Shown here: in pieces, positions 35,631-48,665 of the stretch | Numbering within the stretch: position 1 is the stretch's first letter | Layout of the letters: each line of letters begins with the position of its first letter | Assembly (NCBI RefSeq): GCF_026240945.1 | Contig: NZ_JAPFPY010000005.1 | Span: 186,001 to 250,000 of the forward strand | From: Mycolicibacterium sp. J2 | Lineage (GTDB): Bacteria > Actinomycetota > Actinomycetes > Mycobacteriales > Mycobacteriaceae | Length of the DNA stretch: 64,000 nucleotides | Direction of reading: 5' to 3' | Position numbers and translations under genes: made by a program | The notes under the pieces: model-generated | What the model saw: the letters and a program-made list of their open reading frames with translations, nothing else | Told to the model about the DNA's origin: nothing | Databases searched by the model: none

Positions 35631-36656
35631 ATGAAATTCGATGCGGTGCTGCTGCTGTCCTTCGGTGGACCCGAGGGGCCCGAGCAGGTCATGCCGTTCC
35701 TGGAGAACGTCACCCGTGGCCGCGGTGTGCCACCGGAGCGGTTGGCCGCGGTCGCCGAGCACTACCTGCATTTCGGGGGAGTGTCGCCGATCAACGGCAT
35801 CAACCGTGAGCTGATCACCGCGATAGAGGCCGAGATCGCCGCGCGCGGCTGGGATCTGCCGGTCTACTTCGGCAACCGGAACTGGGAGCCGTATGTCGAG
35901 GACACCGTGACGGCCATGCGCGACAACGGTATTCGGCATGCGGCGGTGTTCACCACGTCGGCCTGGGGCGGTTACTCGGGCTGTGTGCAATACCAGGAGG
36001 ACATCGCGCGGGGCCGCGCCGCGGCCGGCCCGGCCGCCCCCGAGCTGACCAAACTGCGGCAGTACTTCGATCATCCCCTCCTGATCGAGATGTTCGCCGA
36101 CGCCGTGCGCGACGCCACGGCCACCTTGGCACCGAACCTGCGCGACCGGGCCCGGCTGGTGTTCACCGCGCATTCCATCCCGCTGCGGGCCGCCTCGCGG
36201 TGTGGTCAGGATCTGTATCAGCGCCAGGTGGCCCACACCGCGCGCCTGGTGGCCGCCGCGGCCGGTCACGACGACTACGACCAGGTGTGGCAATCGCGGT
36301 CCGGACCCCCGCAGGTGCCGTGGTTGGAGCCCGATGTCGGCGATCATCTCGCCGCGCTCGTGCAGGCCGGCACCGAGGCGGTCATCGTGTGCCCGGTGGG
36401 CTTCGTCGCCGACCACATCGAGGTGGTGTGGGACCTGGACAACGAACTGGCCGAACAGGCCGCGGCGGCCGGCGTCGCGCTGGCGCGAGCCAGTACACCG
36501 AACGCCCAGCCCCGATTTGCCCGCCTCGCAATGGATCTGCTCGACGAAGCCCAACGCGGCCTGCCGCCGGTGCGGGCCGGCGGTGCCGACCAGGTGCCCG
36601 GTTACGGTTTCAGCACCAATGGTGCGGTCTGCACGCCGGGGTGCGCCGCAGGCTGA
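35631..36656 (+). CDS. hemZ: Ferrochelatase (coproporphyrin type)
   Basis: Inserts Fe2+ into the porphyrin; actinobacterial enzymes act on coproporphyrin III (CpfC) before final decarboxylation to haem. 341 residues, 9 bp after inhA. Catalytic histidine in TAHSIPLRA near residue 183; conserved glutamate in [10 protein letters not shown]. Cysteines in SRCGQD and the C-terminal VCTPGC fit the [2Fe-2S] cluster known for mycobacterial ferrochelatase. Rv1485 equivalent. Confidence 0.95.
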   Translation: MKFDAVLLLSFGGPEGPEQVMPFLENVTRGRGVPPERLAAVAEHYLHFGGVSPINGINRELITAIEAEIAARGWDLPVYFGNRNWEPYVEDTVTAMRDNGIRHAAVFTTSAWGGYSGCVQYQEDIARGRAAAGPAAPELTKLRQYFDHPLLIEMFADAVRDATATLAPNLRDRARLVFTAHSIPLRAASRCGQDLYQRQVAHTARLVAAAAGHDDYDQVWQSRSGPPQVPWLEPDVGDHLAALVQAGTEAVIVCPVGFVADHIEVVWDLDNELAEQAAAAGVALARASTPNAQPRFARLAMDLLDEAQRGLPPVRAGGADQVPGYGFSTNGAVCTPGCAAG

Positions 36657-36663
36657 CGCGCGG

Positions 36664-37512
36664 CTACCGGCGCCAGGCCGAGTACATGATCGCGCTGACC
36701 GCGGCCAGCCGTGCCGAACGCACCACCGCGGACAGCGGCCGCAGGGTGTCGGTCGCGATCTGCATGGCCGATGAACTCTGCAGACCGATCGGCATCAGCC
36801 CGGAGCTGACGGTGATGATGGCATCCACGTGTGCGGCGTTCTCCAGCACCCGCAACGCCCGCTCCGGCGCGTGTTCCGGTGCGCGGTGCAACCGGGTGGC
36901 CTCCAACAGTTGTTCCACCATGCCGCGCGGATCGTCCACGTCGGCGGCATCGGCGCCGGCCCGCAGCGCTCCGAGGGCGTCGGCGGCCGAGCGCACCGCC
37001 GAGCGCAGGGTGTACTCGGCCTCACCGAGGTCGAGATGCTCCACCACACCCGGGGGCGGCACCGAGTACACGGTCCAGGCAAGGGAAATGGGGTCCGGTT
37101 CGTAGTCCGGGTCGTCGAGATCGTCGTAGTCGAATTCGGGCACCAGGCCGACGGCGCCGGCCGGATCCTGGCCGATGATGATGGCCTCGCCGATGGTGAC
37201 GGCATCGCGCTGGAACTGCGTGCCGGCGGGCAGCCCCCGGACATCGCCGGGCACCGGTAACACCAGGGTCAGCGCCGGCGCACCCGTCGGCGGGCCGGCG
37301 GCGGTGCGCATGGTCTGCAGCAGCGACATGGTGCCGGAATGGAAGAGGTCCGGCCAGGGCAACCCGGTGCAGCCGGCCGCCACCGAGTCGTACGCGGTCA
37401 CCGAATGCTTTGGCGCCCATTGGGATAACGCGTCCAGGACGTCGTCGGGCGCGGCCACCCCCGCGAGCCAGGAGTTGACCCACACCGACAGAGAAGCACT
37501 CGGGCACCACAT
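36664..37512 (-). CDS. Conserved mycobacterial hypothetical (Rv1486c-like)
   Basis: 282 residues from ATG 37512 ([19 protein letters not shown]). The N-terminal half is rich in small residues; an acidic stretch [13 protein letters not shown] sits mid-protein and the C-terminal half is Ala-rich and helical. No signal peptide, transmembrane helix or catalytic motif is recognised. It is convergent with hemZ (7-bp gap) and divergent from the NfeD gene. TACACT at 37522-37527 (minus) gives a 3-nt leader. Function unknown. Confidence 0.75.
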   Translation of the reverse strand: MWCPSASLSVWVNSWLAGVAAPDDVLDALSQWAPKHSVTAYDSVAAGCTGLPWPDLFHSGTMSLLQTMRTAAGPPTGAPALTLVLPVPGDVRGLPAGTQFQRDAVTIGEAIIIGQDPAGAVGLVPEFDYDDLDDPDYEPDPISLAWTVYSVPPPGVVEHLDLGEAEYTLRSAVRSAADALGALRAGADAADVDDPRGMVEQLLEATRLHRAPEHAPERALRVLENAAHVDAIITVSSGLMPIGLQSSSAMQIATDTLRPLSAVVRSARLAAVSAIMYSAWRR

Positions 37513-37589
37513 GATGATCGCAGTGTAATTGCCGGTGAGACATCCGGCCTGATGGCCCGCGGAACGGCAACGGACGGGTCGAAAACCGC

Positions 37590-37595
37590 TAGTGT
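37590..37595 (+). promoter_or_regulatory. Leaderless -10 box of the NfeD gene
   Basis: TAGTGT, 6-nt spacer, ATG 37602: exact leaderless spacing. The divergent TACACT (minus, 37522-37527) serves the Rv1486c-like gene. Confidence 0.65.
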
Positions 37596-37601
37596 TCCTG
37601 T

Positions 37602-38033
37602 ATGCCCGCTTTGATCTGGCTGGTTGCGGCGCTGGCACTGGCCGGTGCGGAAGCGCTGACAGGTGACTTCTTCCTGCTCATGCTCAGCGGTGGCGCGCTG
37701 GCCGCCACCGGTACCAGCTTTTTCTTCGACTGGCCGATCTGGGCCGACGGTGCGGTGTTCCTGGTCGTATCGGTACTGCTGCTGGTGTTGGTCCGGCCGG
37801 CGCTGCGGCGTCGGTTCACCGCAGGCACCGGGCTGCCCGAACCGGTCAAGGCGCTGGAGGGCAAGAGCGCGCTGGTGCTGGACACGGTGGCGCGCCACCA
37901 GGGACAGGTCAAGCTCGACGGCGAGGTCTGGACGGCCCGGCCTCTCAACGACAACGATGTGTTCGAACCCGGCGACCACGTCACCGTCATCCGTATCGAC
38001 GGTGCCACCGCGGTCGTCTACAAGACCATCTGA
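37602..38033 (+). CDS. NfeD-like membrane protein
   Basis: 143 residues. Two or three N-terminal hydrophobic helices ([44 protein letters not shown]) are followed by a C-terminal OB-fold ([13 protein letters not shown]...VWTARPLND...[11 protein letters not shown]). NfeD proteins pair with SPFH/stomatin proteins in membrane microdomains, and such a gene follows 21 bp downstream. Rv1487 equivalent. Confidence 0.9.
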   Translation: MPALIWLVAALALAGAEALTGDFFLLMLSGGALAATGTSFFFDWPIWADGAVFLVVSVLLLVLVRPALRRRFTAGTGLPEPVKALEGKSALVLDTVARHQGQVKLDGEVWTARPLNDNDVFEPGDHVTVIRIDGATAVVYKTI

Positions 38034-38054
38034 TCTTCGGGGAAGGAACCCGCC

Positions 38055-39293
38055 ATGGAAGGTGCTGTCGCCGGCCTCGTGTTGTTGGCCGTGCTGGTGT
38101 TGTTCGCCATCGTCGTGGTCGCCAAATCGGTGGCGCTGATACCGCAGGCCGAGGCCGCGGTGATCGAACGGCTGGGCCGGTACAGCAAGACAGTCTCCGG
38201 TCAGCTCACCCTGCTGCTGCCGTTCGTCGACAAGATCCGCGCCAGGGTGGATCTGCGCGAACGCGTGGTGTCCTTCCCGCCGCAGCCGGTGATCACCGAG
38301 GACAATCTCACCGTCAACATCGACACCGTCGTCTACTTCCAGGTGACCAACCCCCAGGCCGCGGTCTACCAGATCAGCAACTACATCGTCGGCGTCGAAC
38401 AGCTCACCACCACAACGCTGCGCAACGTGGTCGGCGGCATGACACTGGAACAGACGCTGACCTCCCGTGACTCGATCAACGGGCAGCTGCGCGGGGTGCT
38501 CGACGAGGCCACCGGCCGGTGGGGCCTGCGGGTGGCCCGGGTGGAGCTGCGCAGCATCGATCCGCCGCCATCCATCCAGGACTCGATGGAAAAGCAGATG
38601 CGTGCCGATCGCGAGAAGCGCGCCATGATCCTCACCGCCGAGGGCAGCCGCGAAGCGGCCATCAAGGCTGCGGAGGGTCAGAAACAGGCACAGATCCTGG
38701 CAGCCGAGGGTGCCAAACAGGCCGCGATCCTGGCCGCCGAGGCTGACCGACAGTCCCGCATGCTGCGCGCTCAGGGCGAGCGTGCCGCCGCCTACTTGCA
38801 GGCGCAGGGGCAGGCCAAGGCCATCGAGAAGACCTTCGCGGCGATCAAGAAGGGTCGCCCCACCCCGGAGATGCTGGCCTACCAGTACCTGCAGACGCTG
38901 CCGCAGATGGCCAAGGGGGAGGCCAACAAGGTCTGGCTGGTGCCCAGCGATTTCGGTTCGGCCCTGCAGGGCTTCACCAAGATGCTCGGCGCCCCCGGCG
39001 AGGACGGCGTGTTCCGCTATACCCCGTCACCGGTGGACGACGGCCCGGCGAAGTCCGACGAGGAGGAGGCCGAGGAGGTCGCGGACTGGTTCTCCACCGA
39101 CACCGACCCGGCCATCGCCCAGGCCGTTGCGCGGGCCGAGGCCGAAGCCCGCTCGAGCACCCCGCCGCTGGGCGCTCCGGCATCGCTGCCGGCCACCCCG
39201 CCGGCGGTTCCGCCGACCCAGGCGCCTTCCAACGAAGGGGTGACCCAGCAGCTGCCCGGCGGCCCATACCCCGCCGGGGTGCACCGCGCCTAG
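38055..39293 (+). CDS. SPFH/Band 7 (stomatin-like) protein
   Basis: 412 residues. An N-terminal membrane segment (residues 5-25), a SPFH domain to about residue 180 (IPQAEAAVIERLGRYSKT, PPQPVITEDNLTVNID, RAVVYQISNY-type core) and a coiled-coil of repeated Ala/Glu/Gln heptads (EGQKQAQILAAEG) to residue 265. The last 75 residues are a Pro/Ala-rich, acidic tail longer than in Rv1488. It works with the NfeD protein as a membrane scaffold or quality-control unit. Confidence 0.92.
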   Translation: MEGAVAGLVLLAVLVLFAIVVVAKSVALIPQAEAAVIERLGRYSKTVSGQLTLLLPFVDKIRARVDLRERVVSFPPQPVITEDNLTVNIDTVVYFQVTNPQAAVYQISNYIVGVEQLTTTTLRNVVGGMTLEQTLTSRDSINGQLRGVLDEATGRWGLRVARVELRSIDPPPSIQDSMEKQMRADREKRAMILTAEGSREAAIKAAEGQKQAQILAAEGAKQAAILAAEADRQSRMLRAQGERAAAYLQAQGQAKAIEKTFAAIKKGRPTPEMLAYQYLQTLPQMAKGEANKVWLVPSDFGSALQGFTKMLGAPGEDGVFRYTPSPVDDGPAKSDEEEAEEVADWFSTDTDPAIAQAVARAEAEARSSTPPLGAPASLPATPPAVPPTQAPSNEGVTQQLPGGPYPAGVHRA

Positions 39294-39453
39294 CGGGTCA
39301 CACGACGCGACGGGCGATGTGGATTCGCCCCGATTTCGCTGAACGCGGTCGATAATTTTTCTTCGGTGACATATCTTGGGATGACCGGATCCCGCGTGTG
39401 ACATGCGGCCGGTATTCGGCGACCGGCAAAACTGGGGTGCGAGGAACGGTGTC

Positions 39454-40884
39454 ATGAGGCAGATGCGCAGTGCGGTGAGCGTGTGCGCGGTGTCGGCGAC
39501 GTTGTTGCTCGGGGGTGGTGGACTCCTCGGCTCGACGGCGGTCGCCATGGCCGATACGGGCAGCGGCGGATCGTCGTCGACTGGTACCGGGGGCGACACG
39601 TCGTCCGGCCCGGCGGCTTCGCCCTCGCCGTCCGGCTCGCCAGGGTCCTCGACCACCACCAAGAACCTCCGGCCGGGTGCTGTGATCGCCGGGATCCAGG
39701 ATCGGGTGCGCACCACCATCCGGGACTTCACCGGGTCGTTCGGCGGCGCCGGCACCACCCATCAGACGCTGAAGGTCACCATCTTCCCGCCGCCGCGCTC
39801 GCAGCAGCCGGCCGACGGCGCCACCGGCAGCGGGGCCACGTCTTCCACGACATCCACGTCTTCGCCGTCTTCGTCGACCTCCGCGACGTCTCCCTCGACC
39901 TCCTCGACCGACCAGCAGGGCACCACCGGGCCGGACGCGAGCACCGATCCCGCCGCGGGCGGCACGCCGTCGTCGGAACTGTCGCCCATACCGTCCACGG
40001 CGCCGTCGACCTCCCCGAGCACCCCGTCGGCGCCCAAACCGGCGTCGCCGTTCTCGTTCAAACCACCGCCGGTCAACCAGCTGGCGTCCTCGGTGTCAGG
40101 TTCGCTCACCTCGGCCGCCGGATCCGTCCGGGACGCCGTCGACGCGCTCCCGGCCCTGCTGGCGACGCTGCCGACGTCCACGAACCCGGTCGGTGACGTC
40201 CTGGCCACCGTGCAGTCGGTCCTGACATCGGTCGGTGAATCGGTCACCACCATCACCGAGATCCCGGGTGACCTGTCCTCGCTGCTCGGGTTCCCGGCCA
40301 CCTCGACGGCGCCCGCCGTCGTCGGCGGCAGCGCCGAAACCCCCCGGGTGAGCACTCCCGCGGCCACGCCGATGGACCTGCTGCCGGTGCTGCTGGCGCC
40401 GGCCCCCGCGGCTCCCGCCGACGTGAGCCCGACCGCGCCCGTCGCGGCCCCGCCGCCCTTTGCCGGAACGACCTCGGTCGGGCTGAGTCAGGAATTGTCC
40501 AGCACGGAGCCGCTGGCGCTGCACGGCGTGAGCTCGACGGGATCGATGGCGTCGGTCCTGCGCCGCGCGGTCAGCAAGATGCTCGTGCCGGTCTCGATCG
40601 CCGCCCTGGCCGCCCTGGCGCTCCCGGGCGTCGGGGGTCTGCTGGTGGTGTCCGGCCTCGGTGTGCGGATCGGCTACCGCCAGGCCAAGGCGAATTTCGT
40701 CATGCAGGCCTCGGGCATCGCCCGGTTCGCCGGCCCCGGACCGCTCGGCGTCGTCCGGTCGGGTTCGTTCATCGCGCTGTCCAAGCGCTCCGGGCGTCCG
40801 CAGGCGGCGCGCATTCCGGAAGCCTCGCCGGGCCGACAGACGGTGGTGCCGTTGTCGGTCGTGGCTTTCGACCAGGCGGCGTGA
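39454..40884 (+). CDS. Secreted, C-terminally anchored Ser/Thr/Pro-rich protein
   Basis: 476 residues from ATG 39454 (GAGGAACGG upstream; the longer start at 39403 adds non-signal sequence). A signal peptide ends near residue 34 (STAVAMADTG). Residues 35-370 are low-complexity Ser/Thr/Pro/Ala-rich with an intervening helical stretch VRDAVDALPALLATLP. A hydrophobic segment (VPVSIAALAALALPGVGGLLVVSGL, about residues 386-410) is followed by a basic tail, so the protein probably spans the membrane once with its low-complexity region in the wall. No catalytic motif; possibly O-mannosylated. Replaces Rv1489-Rv1490 of M. tuberculosis. Confidence 0.65.
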   Translation: MRQMRSAVSVCAVSATLLLGGGGLLGSTAVAMADTGSGGSSSTGTGGDTSSGPAASPSPSGSPGSSTTTKNLRPGAVIAGIQDRVRTTIRDFTGSFGGAGTTHQTLKVTIFPPPRSQQPADGATGSGATSSTTSTSSPSSSTSATSPSTSSTDQQGTTGPDASTDPAAGGTPSSELSPIPSTAPSTSPSTPSAPKPASPFSFKPPPVNQLASSVSGSLTSAAGSVRDAVDALPALLATLPTSTNPVGDVLATVQSVLTSVGESVTTITEIPGDLSSLLGFPATSTAPAVVGGSAETPRVSTPAATPMDLLPVLLAPAPAAPADVSPTAPVAAPPPFAGTTSVGLSQELSSTEPLALHGVSSTGSMASVLRRAVSKMLVPVSIAALAALALPGVGGLLVVSGLGVRIGYRQAKANFVMQASGIARFAGPGPLGVVRSGSFIALSKRSGRPQAARIPEASPGRQTVVPLSVVAFDQAA

Positions 40885-40890
40885 TCGGCT

Positions 40891-41604
40891 TCAATCCGCC
40901 GACCGGTCCCGGTGGTGGCGCCGGTGTGCCCGGATCTCGTAGACCAGGCCGGCGACCCCGACACTGGCCGTGCAGAGCGATACCAGGAACAGCAGCGGGC
41001 TGATATTGCCGGTCAGGGCATCGCCGAGAATCACGATGGCAGCGGTGCCTGGAGCCAGCCCGACGACGGTCGCCAGGGTGTAGGGCACCACCCGGACCGC
41101 CGACGCGCCAGCGGCGTAGTTGAGCACCGAGAACGGCACGGCCGGGATCATCCGCATCGACAGCACCGATACCCAGCCGCGCTCGCGCAGTCGGGCATCC
41201 AACGTGTCCACCCGGGGATGCCGGACCAGCTTGCTCAGTTGCCAGCCCGCCGCCCGAACCAGCACCAGCGCCAGCACGGCACTCAGCGTGCTGGCCACCA
41301 CCGCGATGGACACGCCGAGCCATGGGCCGAACAGCAATCCGGCGGCGAGGGTGAAGGCGGTCCTGGGGAACGGGAAAACCGTCACAACCACATGAGCCGC
41401 GAAGAACGCCACCGGGAACCAGGGGCCGACCGAGGTGGCCCAATCCCGCAGCTGCACCGCGCTGGGCAACGGCACCCAGAGGGCGAGTGCGACGAGAATC
41501 ACAGCGACCGCCGAAATGGCCAACAGCCGGCGGCGGGGTAATTGGTTCGCCGCCGACGTCAGTGCGGCCCAGACCGTGCGCAACGTGCTGGCGGCGGCGT
41601 TCAC
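40891..41604 (-). CDS. TVP38/TMEM64 (DedA-like) membrane protein
   Basis: 237 residues, five or six hydrophobic helices. The family core is visible: FPVAFFAAHVVVTVFPFPRTAFTLAAGLLFGPWLG and the later RMIPAVPFSVLNYAAGAS, with the conserved arginine/proline. GTG 41604 is chosen because TAGTCT (41613-41618, minus) lies 8 nt upstream; GTG 41646 is an alternative. These proteins are linked to lipid scrambling and membrane homeostasis. Rv1491c equivalent. Confidence 0.87.
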   Translation of the reverse strand: MNAAASTLRTVWAALTSAANQLPRRRLLAISAVAVILVALALWVPLPSAVQLRDWATSVGPWFPVAFFAAHVVVTVFPFPRTAFTLAAGLLFGPWLGVSIAVVASTLSAVLALVLVRAAGWQLSKLVRHPRVDTLDARLRERGWVSVLSMRMIPAVPFSVLNYAAGASAVRVVPYTLATVVGLAPGTAAIVILGDALTGNISPLLFLVSLCTASVGVAGLVYEIRAHRRHHRDRSAD

Positions 41605-41789
41605 GTCTGCCAAGACTACGGGGCGCCCGAAAGCGATGCCGGTCACGTACTGATCAGTAGGTTTTGCCCGCCCGGCACTGCCGTGATACCGATCATTTAG
41701 CCTCAGGTGAAAGGCCCCAATCACACCTGGCTAGTCTAACTAGGTCAGACAGGGCTTGATTCCAAGCCGCGACAACCCAGGAGCCGCGA

Positions 41790-43610
41790 GTGTCCTCGAG
41801 CGTCATTGAATCGGATCGCGAGCGCTGGCGGTCCGGGGTGGCCGGTGTGCTGGCCAAGAGCAGCCGCCGCGATCCAGCGGACCTGCCCGCCGAGCCCGAA
41901 CGTCTGCTCGACTCGCCCACCTACGAAGGCTTCCCGGTGCGGCCGCTGTACACCGCCCTGGACGAACGTGCCGAGGCGCCGTTGCCGGGGCAGTGGCCAT
42001 ACACCCGCGGTGCCGACGCGCTGCGTGACGTGCACGCCGGCTGGAAGGTCGCCGAGGTGTTCCCGCTGCCCGGCCAGACCGCCGTCACCGAGGGCAACGC
42101 CACCGTGCTGGGCGCCCTCACCGACGGGGTGAGCGCGCTGCAGCTGCGCGGGGTCCGGCCCGCGGAGCTGGACCGGTTGCTCGAAGGCGTGTTCCTGGAC
42201 CTGGTGCCGGTGATCCTCGACGCCGGTGCCGATTACCGCGCCGCCGCCGACGCGGTGCTGGGCCTGCTCGGCGGATTCGACGACGAACAGCGCGCCCGGC
42301 TGTCGGTGGACCTGGGTGCCGATCCGCTGACCGCTGCGCTGAGCGGCGCCCCGGCGGCGACCCTCGACGAGGTGATCGCGGTGGCGGGCAAGGCCGTCGC
42401 CTACCGCGGTGGGGTGCGGGCCGTGACGGTCGACGGACCCGCGCTGCACAATCTGGGGGCCAGCGCGTCGTGGGAGCTGGCCGGTGCCGTCGCAGCCGGG
42501 GTGGCCTACCTGCGCGCCCTGACCGAGGCCGGGCTGCCGGTGGCCGAAGCCCTCGGCCAGATCAGCTTCCGGTTCGCCGCCGACGACGACCAGTTCCTCA
42601 CGATCGCCAAACTGCGTGCCGCGCGGACACTTTGGGCGAGGGTGGCCGAGGTCGTCGGTGCCGGCGACGCGGGCGCCGCGACCATCCACGCCGTCACCTC
42701 GGCACCGATGATGAGCCAGCGCGACCCGTGGACGAACATGCTGCGCACCACGGTCGCCGCCTTCGCCGCCGGTGTCGGCGGCGCCGACACCGTGCTGGTG
42801 CAGCCGTTCGACTCGGCCATCCCCGGCGGTCTGCCCGGCACCGCGGCCAGCTTCTCGCGCCGCATGGCGCGCAACACCCAGTTGTTGCTGCTGGAAGAGT
42901 CGCACCTGGGCCGGGTGCTGGACCCGGCGGGCGGCTCCTGGTTCGTCGAGGACCTCACCGCCGGCCTGGCCGAGCAGGCCTGGGCGCATTTCCAGGACCT
43001 CGAGCGCCGCGGTGGTTTCGCCGCCGCCCAGGAGCACCTGACCGCGCAGATCGCCGAGACCCGGGACCTGCGCGCGGCGGACATCGCGCACCGTCGCAAG
43101 GCTCTCACCGGAGTCAACGAGTTCCCGAATCTGGCCGAGAAGCCGCTTCCCGCGGTCGATTCGGCCCCGGGGGTGCTGCGCTACGGTGCCGGTTTCGAAG
43201 CGCTGCGCGATCGCTCCGATGCGTTCCTGGGCGCGCACGGTGCCCGCCCGAAGGTGCTGCTGCTCCCGCTGGGACCGCTGGCCGAGCACAACATCCGGAC
43301 AACCTTCGCGTCGAACCTGCTGGCCTCCGGCGGCATTGAGGCGGTCAACCCCGGCACCGTCGACGCGGCCGCGGTGGCGGCGGCCGCCGACGGACATACC
43401 GTCGCGGTGGTCTGCGGCACCGACGCCCGGTACGGCACCGAGGCCTCGGACGTGGTGGCGGCCGCCCGGGCCGCCGGCCTCACCCAGGTCTACCTGGCCG
43501 GACCGGACAAGGCCGTGGCCGGCGCCGAGAACAAGCCGGACGATTACCTGACCGCGAAGATCGATGCGGTGCAAGCGCTTTCGACCCTGCTCACCCGATT
43601 GGGGGCCTGA
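41790..43610 (+). CDS. mutA: Methylmalonyl-CoA mutase, small (beta) subunit
   Basis: Non-catalytic subunit of adenosylcobalamin-dependent methylmalonyl-CoA mutase, which interconverts succinyl-CoA and methylmalonyl-CoA. 606 residues from GTG 41790 (AGGAG at 41779-41783). The TIM-barrel core is conserved, but the C-terminal B12 domain lacks the DxHxxG cobalt-ligand motif (the corresponding stretch is [14 protein letters not shown]), as in all MutA subunits. TAGTCT at 41732-41737 is a plausible -10. One base separates it from mutB. Confidence 0.96.
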   Translation: MSSSVIESDRERWRSGVAGVLAKSSRRDPADLPAEPERLLDSPTYEGFPVRPLYTALDERAEAPLPGQWPYTRGADALRDVHAGWKVAEVFPLPGQTAVTEGNATVLGALTDGVSALQLRGVRPAELDRLLEGVFLDLVPVILDAGADYRAAADAVLGLLGGFDDEQRARLSVDLGADPLTAALSGAPAATLDEVIAVAGKAVAYRGGVRAVTVDGPALHNLGASASWELAGAVAAGVAYLRALTEAGLPVAEALGQISFRFAADDDQFLTIAKLRAARTLWARVAEVVGAGDAGAATIHAVTSAPMMSQRDPWTNMLRTTVAAFAAGVGGADTVLVQPFDSAIPGGLPGTAASFSRRMARNTQLLLLEESHLGRVLDPAGGSWFVEDLTAGLAEQAWAHFQDLERRGGFAAAQEHLTAQIAETRDLRAADIAHRRKALTGVNEFPNLAEKPLPAVDSAPGVLRYGAGFEALRDRSDAFLGAHGARPKVLLLPLGPLAEHNIRTTFASNLLASGGIEAVNPGTVDAAAVAAAADGHTVAVVCGTDARYGTEASDVVAAARAAGLTQVYLAGPDKAVAGAENKPDDYLTAKIDAVQALSTLLTRLGA

Positions 43611-43611
43611 C

Positions 43612-45863
<2,252 letters not shown>

Positions 45864-45864
<1 letters not shown>

Positions 45865-46850
45865 TGGCAGCCGACACAGGAGACCTCGCCGCGGCGATCT
45901 GCAACGGTGAGCGTGCCGCGCTGGCGCGGGCGATCACGCTGGTCGAGTCGACCAGGGCCGACCACCGCGAGCGCGCCCAGCAGCTGCTGCTGGAACTGAT
46001 GCCCGACGCCGGCAAGGCCTTGCACGTGGGAATCACCGGTGTGCCCGGGGTGGGGAAGTCCACCACCATCGAGGCGCTCGGCATGTACCTGATCGAGCAC
46101 GGTCACCGGGTGGCGGTGCTGGCGGTCGACCCGTCCTCCACCCGCACCGGGGGGTCGATCCTGGGCGACAAGACCCGGATGGCCAAGCTGGCCGTGCACC
46201 CGGATGCCTACATCCGGCCGTCGCCGACCTCGGGCACCCTCGGCGGGGTGGCCAGGGCCACCCGGGAGACCATCGTGCTGTTGGAGGCGGCCGGCTTCGA
46301 CGTCATCCTGGTCGAGACCGTCGGTGTCGGGCAGTCGGAAGTGACGGTCGCCGCGATGGTCGACACATTTGTCTTCCTGACCCTCGCGCGCACCGGTGAC
46401 CAACTGCAGGGCATCAAGAAGGGTGTGCTGGAGCTCGCCGACGTGGTGGTGGTGAACAAGGCCGACGGTGAGCACGCGCTCGAGGCGAAGGCCGCGGCCC
46501 GGGAACTGACGGCGGCGCTGCGCCTCATCTATCCGCGCGAAACGCTCTGGCGCCCACCGGTTCTCACCATGAGCGCACTGACCGGTGACGGTCTGGCGCA
46601 GCTGTGGGAGACCATCGAGCGCCACGGTGACGTGCTGCGCGGCGCGGGGGAGTTCGACAGGCGCCGGCGGGCCCAGCAGGTGGAGTGGACCTGGGCGATG
46701 GTGCGTGACACCGTGCTGGACCGGGTGCTGTCGCATCCGGCGGTGCGCGCGTTGCGGGCCGAAGTGGAGCGCCGGGTGCGCGACGGCGAGCTGACACCGG
46801 CGCTGGCCGCACAGCAGATTCTGGCCGCGGCCGACCGGCCCCGGACCTGA
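45864..46850 (+). CDS. meaB: MeaB GTPase, methylmalonyl-CoA mutase chaperone
   Basis: G-protein that loads and protects the B12 cofactor of MutAB. 328 residues from GTG 45864. P-loop [10 protein letters not shown] near residue 60, switch/DxxG-like [11 protein letters not shown] near residue 150, base-recognition NKADG near residue 195, and a C-terminal dimerisation region. M. tuberculosis has the mazEF4 toxin-antitoxin pair between mutB and this gene; here they are fused end to end instead. Rv1496 equivalent. Confidence 0.96.
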
Positions 46851-46897
46851 CCGCGATTTGCCGCCGGGAGTGTCGGCAACCGACCCGAGGCCACACC

Positions 46898-46916
46898 GCC
46901 GGGTGTTTGACCCGGC
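46898..46916. terminator. Hairpin after meaB
   Basis: Perfect 7-bp arms GCCGGGT / ACCCGGC around GTTTG, 47 bp after the meaB stop. Strong stem without U-tract. The remainder of the 147-bp gap holds the lipL promoter (TAAATT at 46983-46988). Confidence 0.6.
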
Positions 46917-46997
46917 AACCGGACGAGCCCGCGCCGGCTTACAGATAGATAACGCTGCTCGATAGTTAGCTGCACGGCGGAGTAAATTGTTGTCATC

Positions 46998-48293
46998 GTG
47001 ACCCACGCAATGGAGGGCGGGCGCAGCGCGGCGCGGCCCCATGACGACGATCGCGCGGAGCTGCCGCACGGCGTGCACGGGGCGGCCGACCCGAGCTTCG
47101 GTGTCGTGGTGCGGGCCTTCGCCCAGCTGTTCCGCCACCCCCGGTTCGGTGGCGGGGCCTTGGCGGTCTACCTCGACGGTGTACCGGTCGTCGATGTGTG
47201 GACCGGATGGTCGGACCGGCGCGGTACCCGGCCATGGACGGCCGACACGGGGGCCATGGTGTTCTCGGCGACCAAGGGCCTGGCCTCCACCGTCATCCAC
47301 CGCCTCGCAGACCGCGGCCTGATCGACTACGAGGCGCCGGTCGCGCAGTACTGGCCGGAGTTCGGCGCCAACGGCAAGGCGGACATCACCGTCCGCGACG
47401 CCATGCGGCATCGTGCCGGGCTGTCCCAGCTGGGTTCGGTCACCACGGCCGAGCTGCTCGACCACGAGCTCATGGAGCACCGGGTCGCCGCCGCCCGGCC
47501 GGGCCTGTTCCGCGGGCGTCCGGCCTACCATGCGCTTACATACGGCTGGCTGCTGGCCGGCCTGGCGCGCGCGGTGACCGGCTGTGGGATGCGGGACCTG
47601 TTCCGGTCGGAGCTGGCCGCCCCCCTCGGCGTCGACCGCCTGCACCTGGGCCGGCCGCCCGGTACGGCGCCGACACAGCCGGCGCGAATCATCGGGCCGC
47701 AGGGCGCGTGGAAGAACCCGGTCTTCGACGTGATCGCGCCGCAGGTGGCCGGCCTGCCGTTCTCGGGCGCCTTCGGCGCCATGTACTTCCCGGGGATGCG
47801 CTCGATGGTGCAGGGCGACATGCCGCTGCTGGACAGCGAGATGGCCTCGGCCAACGGTGTGGTGACGGCCCGTTCGCTGGCGCGCCTGTACGGCGCCATC
47901 GCCAACGGGGGCGAGGTGGACGGCACCCGGTTCCTGTCTCCGGCGCTGGTCGACGGCCTGACCGCGCGCCCGAGCTGGCATCCCGACGGGGCGATGCTGA
48001 TGCCGATGTCGTTCCACCTCGGCTACCACGGCCTGCCCGTCCCGGGGGTGCTGCCGGGCTTCGGCCACGTGGGTCTGGGCGGCTCGCTGGGCTGGGCCGA
48101 TCCGGCCTCCGGCCTGGCGTTCGGCTACGTGCACAACCGGCTGTTGACCCCGATGCTGGTGCCTGACCAGGCGGGATTCGTCGCGACCGCGGCGCTGATC
48201 CGGCATGCGGCCGGACGGGCCCGCAATCGCGGTTTCGCCGGGATTTCGCAGTTCGGCGCCCCTTTCTCATACCCCTCCCCGGCGGCCGGTTAG
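46998..48293 (+). CDS. lipL: Beta-lactamase-fold serine hydrolase (LipL-like)
   Basis: Family VIII esterase / class C beta-lactamase-like hydrolase acting on esters or lipids. 431 residues from GTG 46998 (3-nt leader from TAAATT). Nucleophile in SATKG (SxxK, residue about 91) and tyrosine in AYHALTYGWLLAG; a C-terminal HVGLGGSLGWADP provides the KTG-equivalent segment. No signal peptide. Rv1497 (LipL) equivalent and the last conserved gene before the LOS-type locus, as in M. tuberculosis. Confidence 0.88.
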   Translation: MTHAMEGGRSAARPHDDDRAELPHGVHGAADPSFGVVVRAFAQLFRHPRFGGGALAVYLDGVPVVDVWTGWSDRRGTRPWTADTGAMVFSATKGLASTVIHRLADRGLIDYEAPVAQYWPEFGANGKADITVRDAMRHRAGLSQLGSVTTAELLDHELMEHRVAAARPGLFRGRPAYHALTYGWLLAGLARAVTGCGMRDLFRSELAAPLGVDRLHLGRPPGTAPTQPARIIGPQGAWKNPVFDVIAPQVAGLPFSGAFGAMYFPGMRSMVQGDMPLLDSEMASANGVVTARSLARLYGAIANGGEVDGTRFLSPALVDGLTARPSWHPDGAMLMPMSFHLGYHGLPVPGVLPGFGHVGLGGSLGWADPASGLAFGYVHNRLLTPMLVPDQAGFVATAALIRHAAGRARNRGFAGISQFGAPFSYPSPAAG

Positions 48294-48665
48294 AGGCTGC
48301 GCGGAGGGCTCCGAAATTTTGCTTGGGGTGTCAACTAACTCGTCGGTAAGGACTTGAGCGGATATTGCTGAGGCCCCGCCGGGAGGCCTGGCGCGAGGGC
48401 TCCGGGGCGCGGCCGTGACCGATGTCACTCCGCGGTTTCGCCGGGTTTCCTGGCCGTCTTGCGGCGGTCGTCATCGTTACTTACGGTTGCGTTGCCATCG
48501 GCCGATGTTCGGCTCACATCAAGGTGGATGACCTGGCGCACGGAAGCATAGTGGTGGGGCGCATGTTACTCGTGTTTCTGCTGCTAGTGGCGGTGCTGGC
48601 CAGCCCGTTGCGCGACCGAAGCGGCCCTGGAACGCACGTCCGCGACCGTTGCAGCAACCCGTTGC

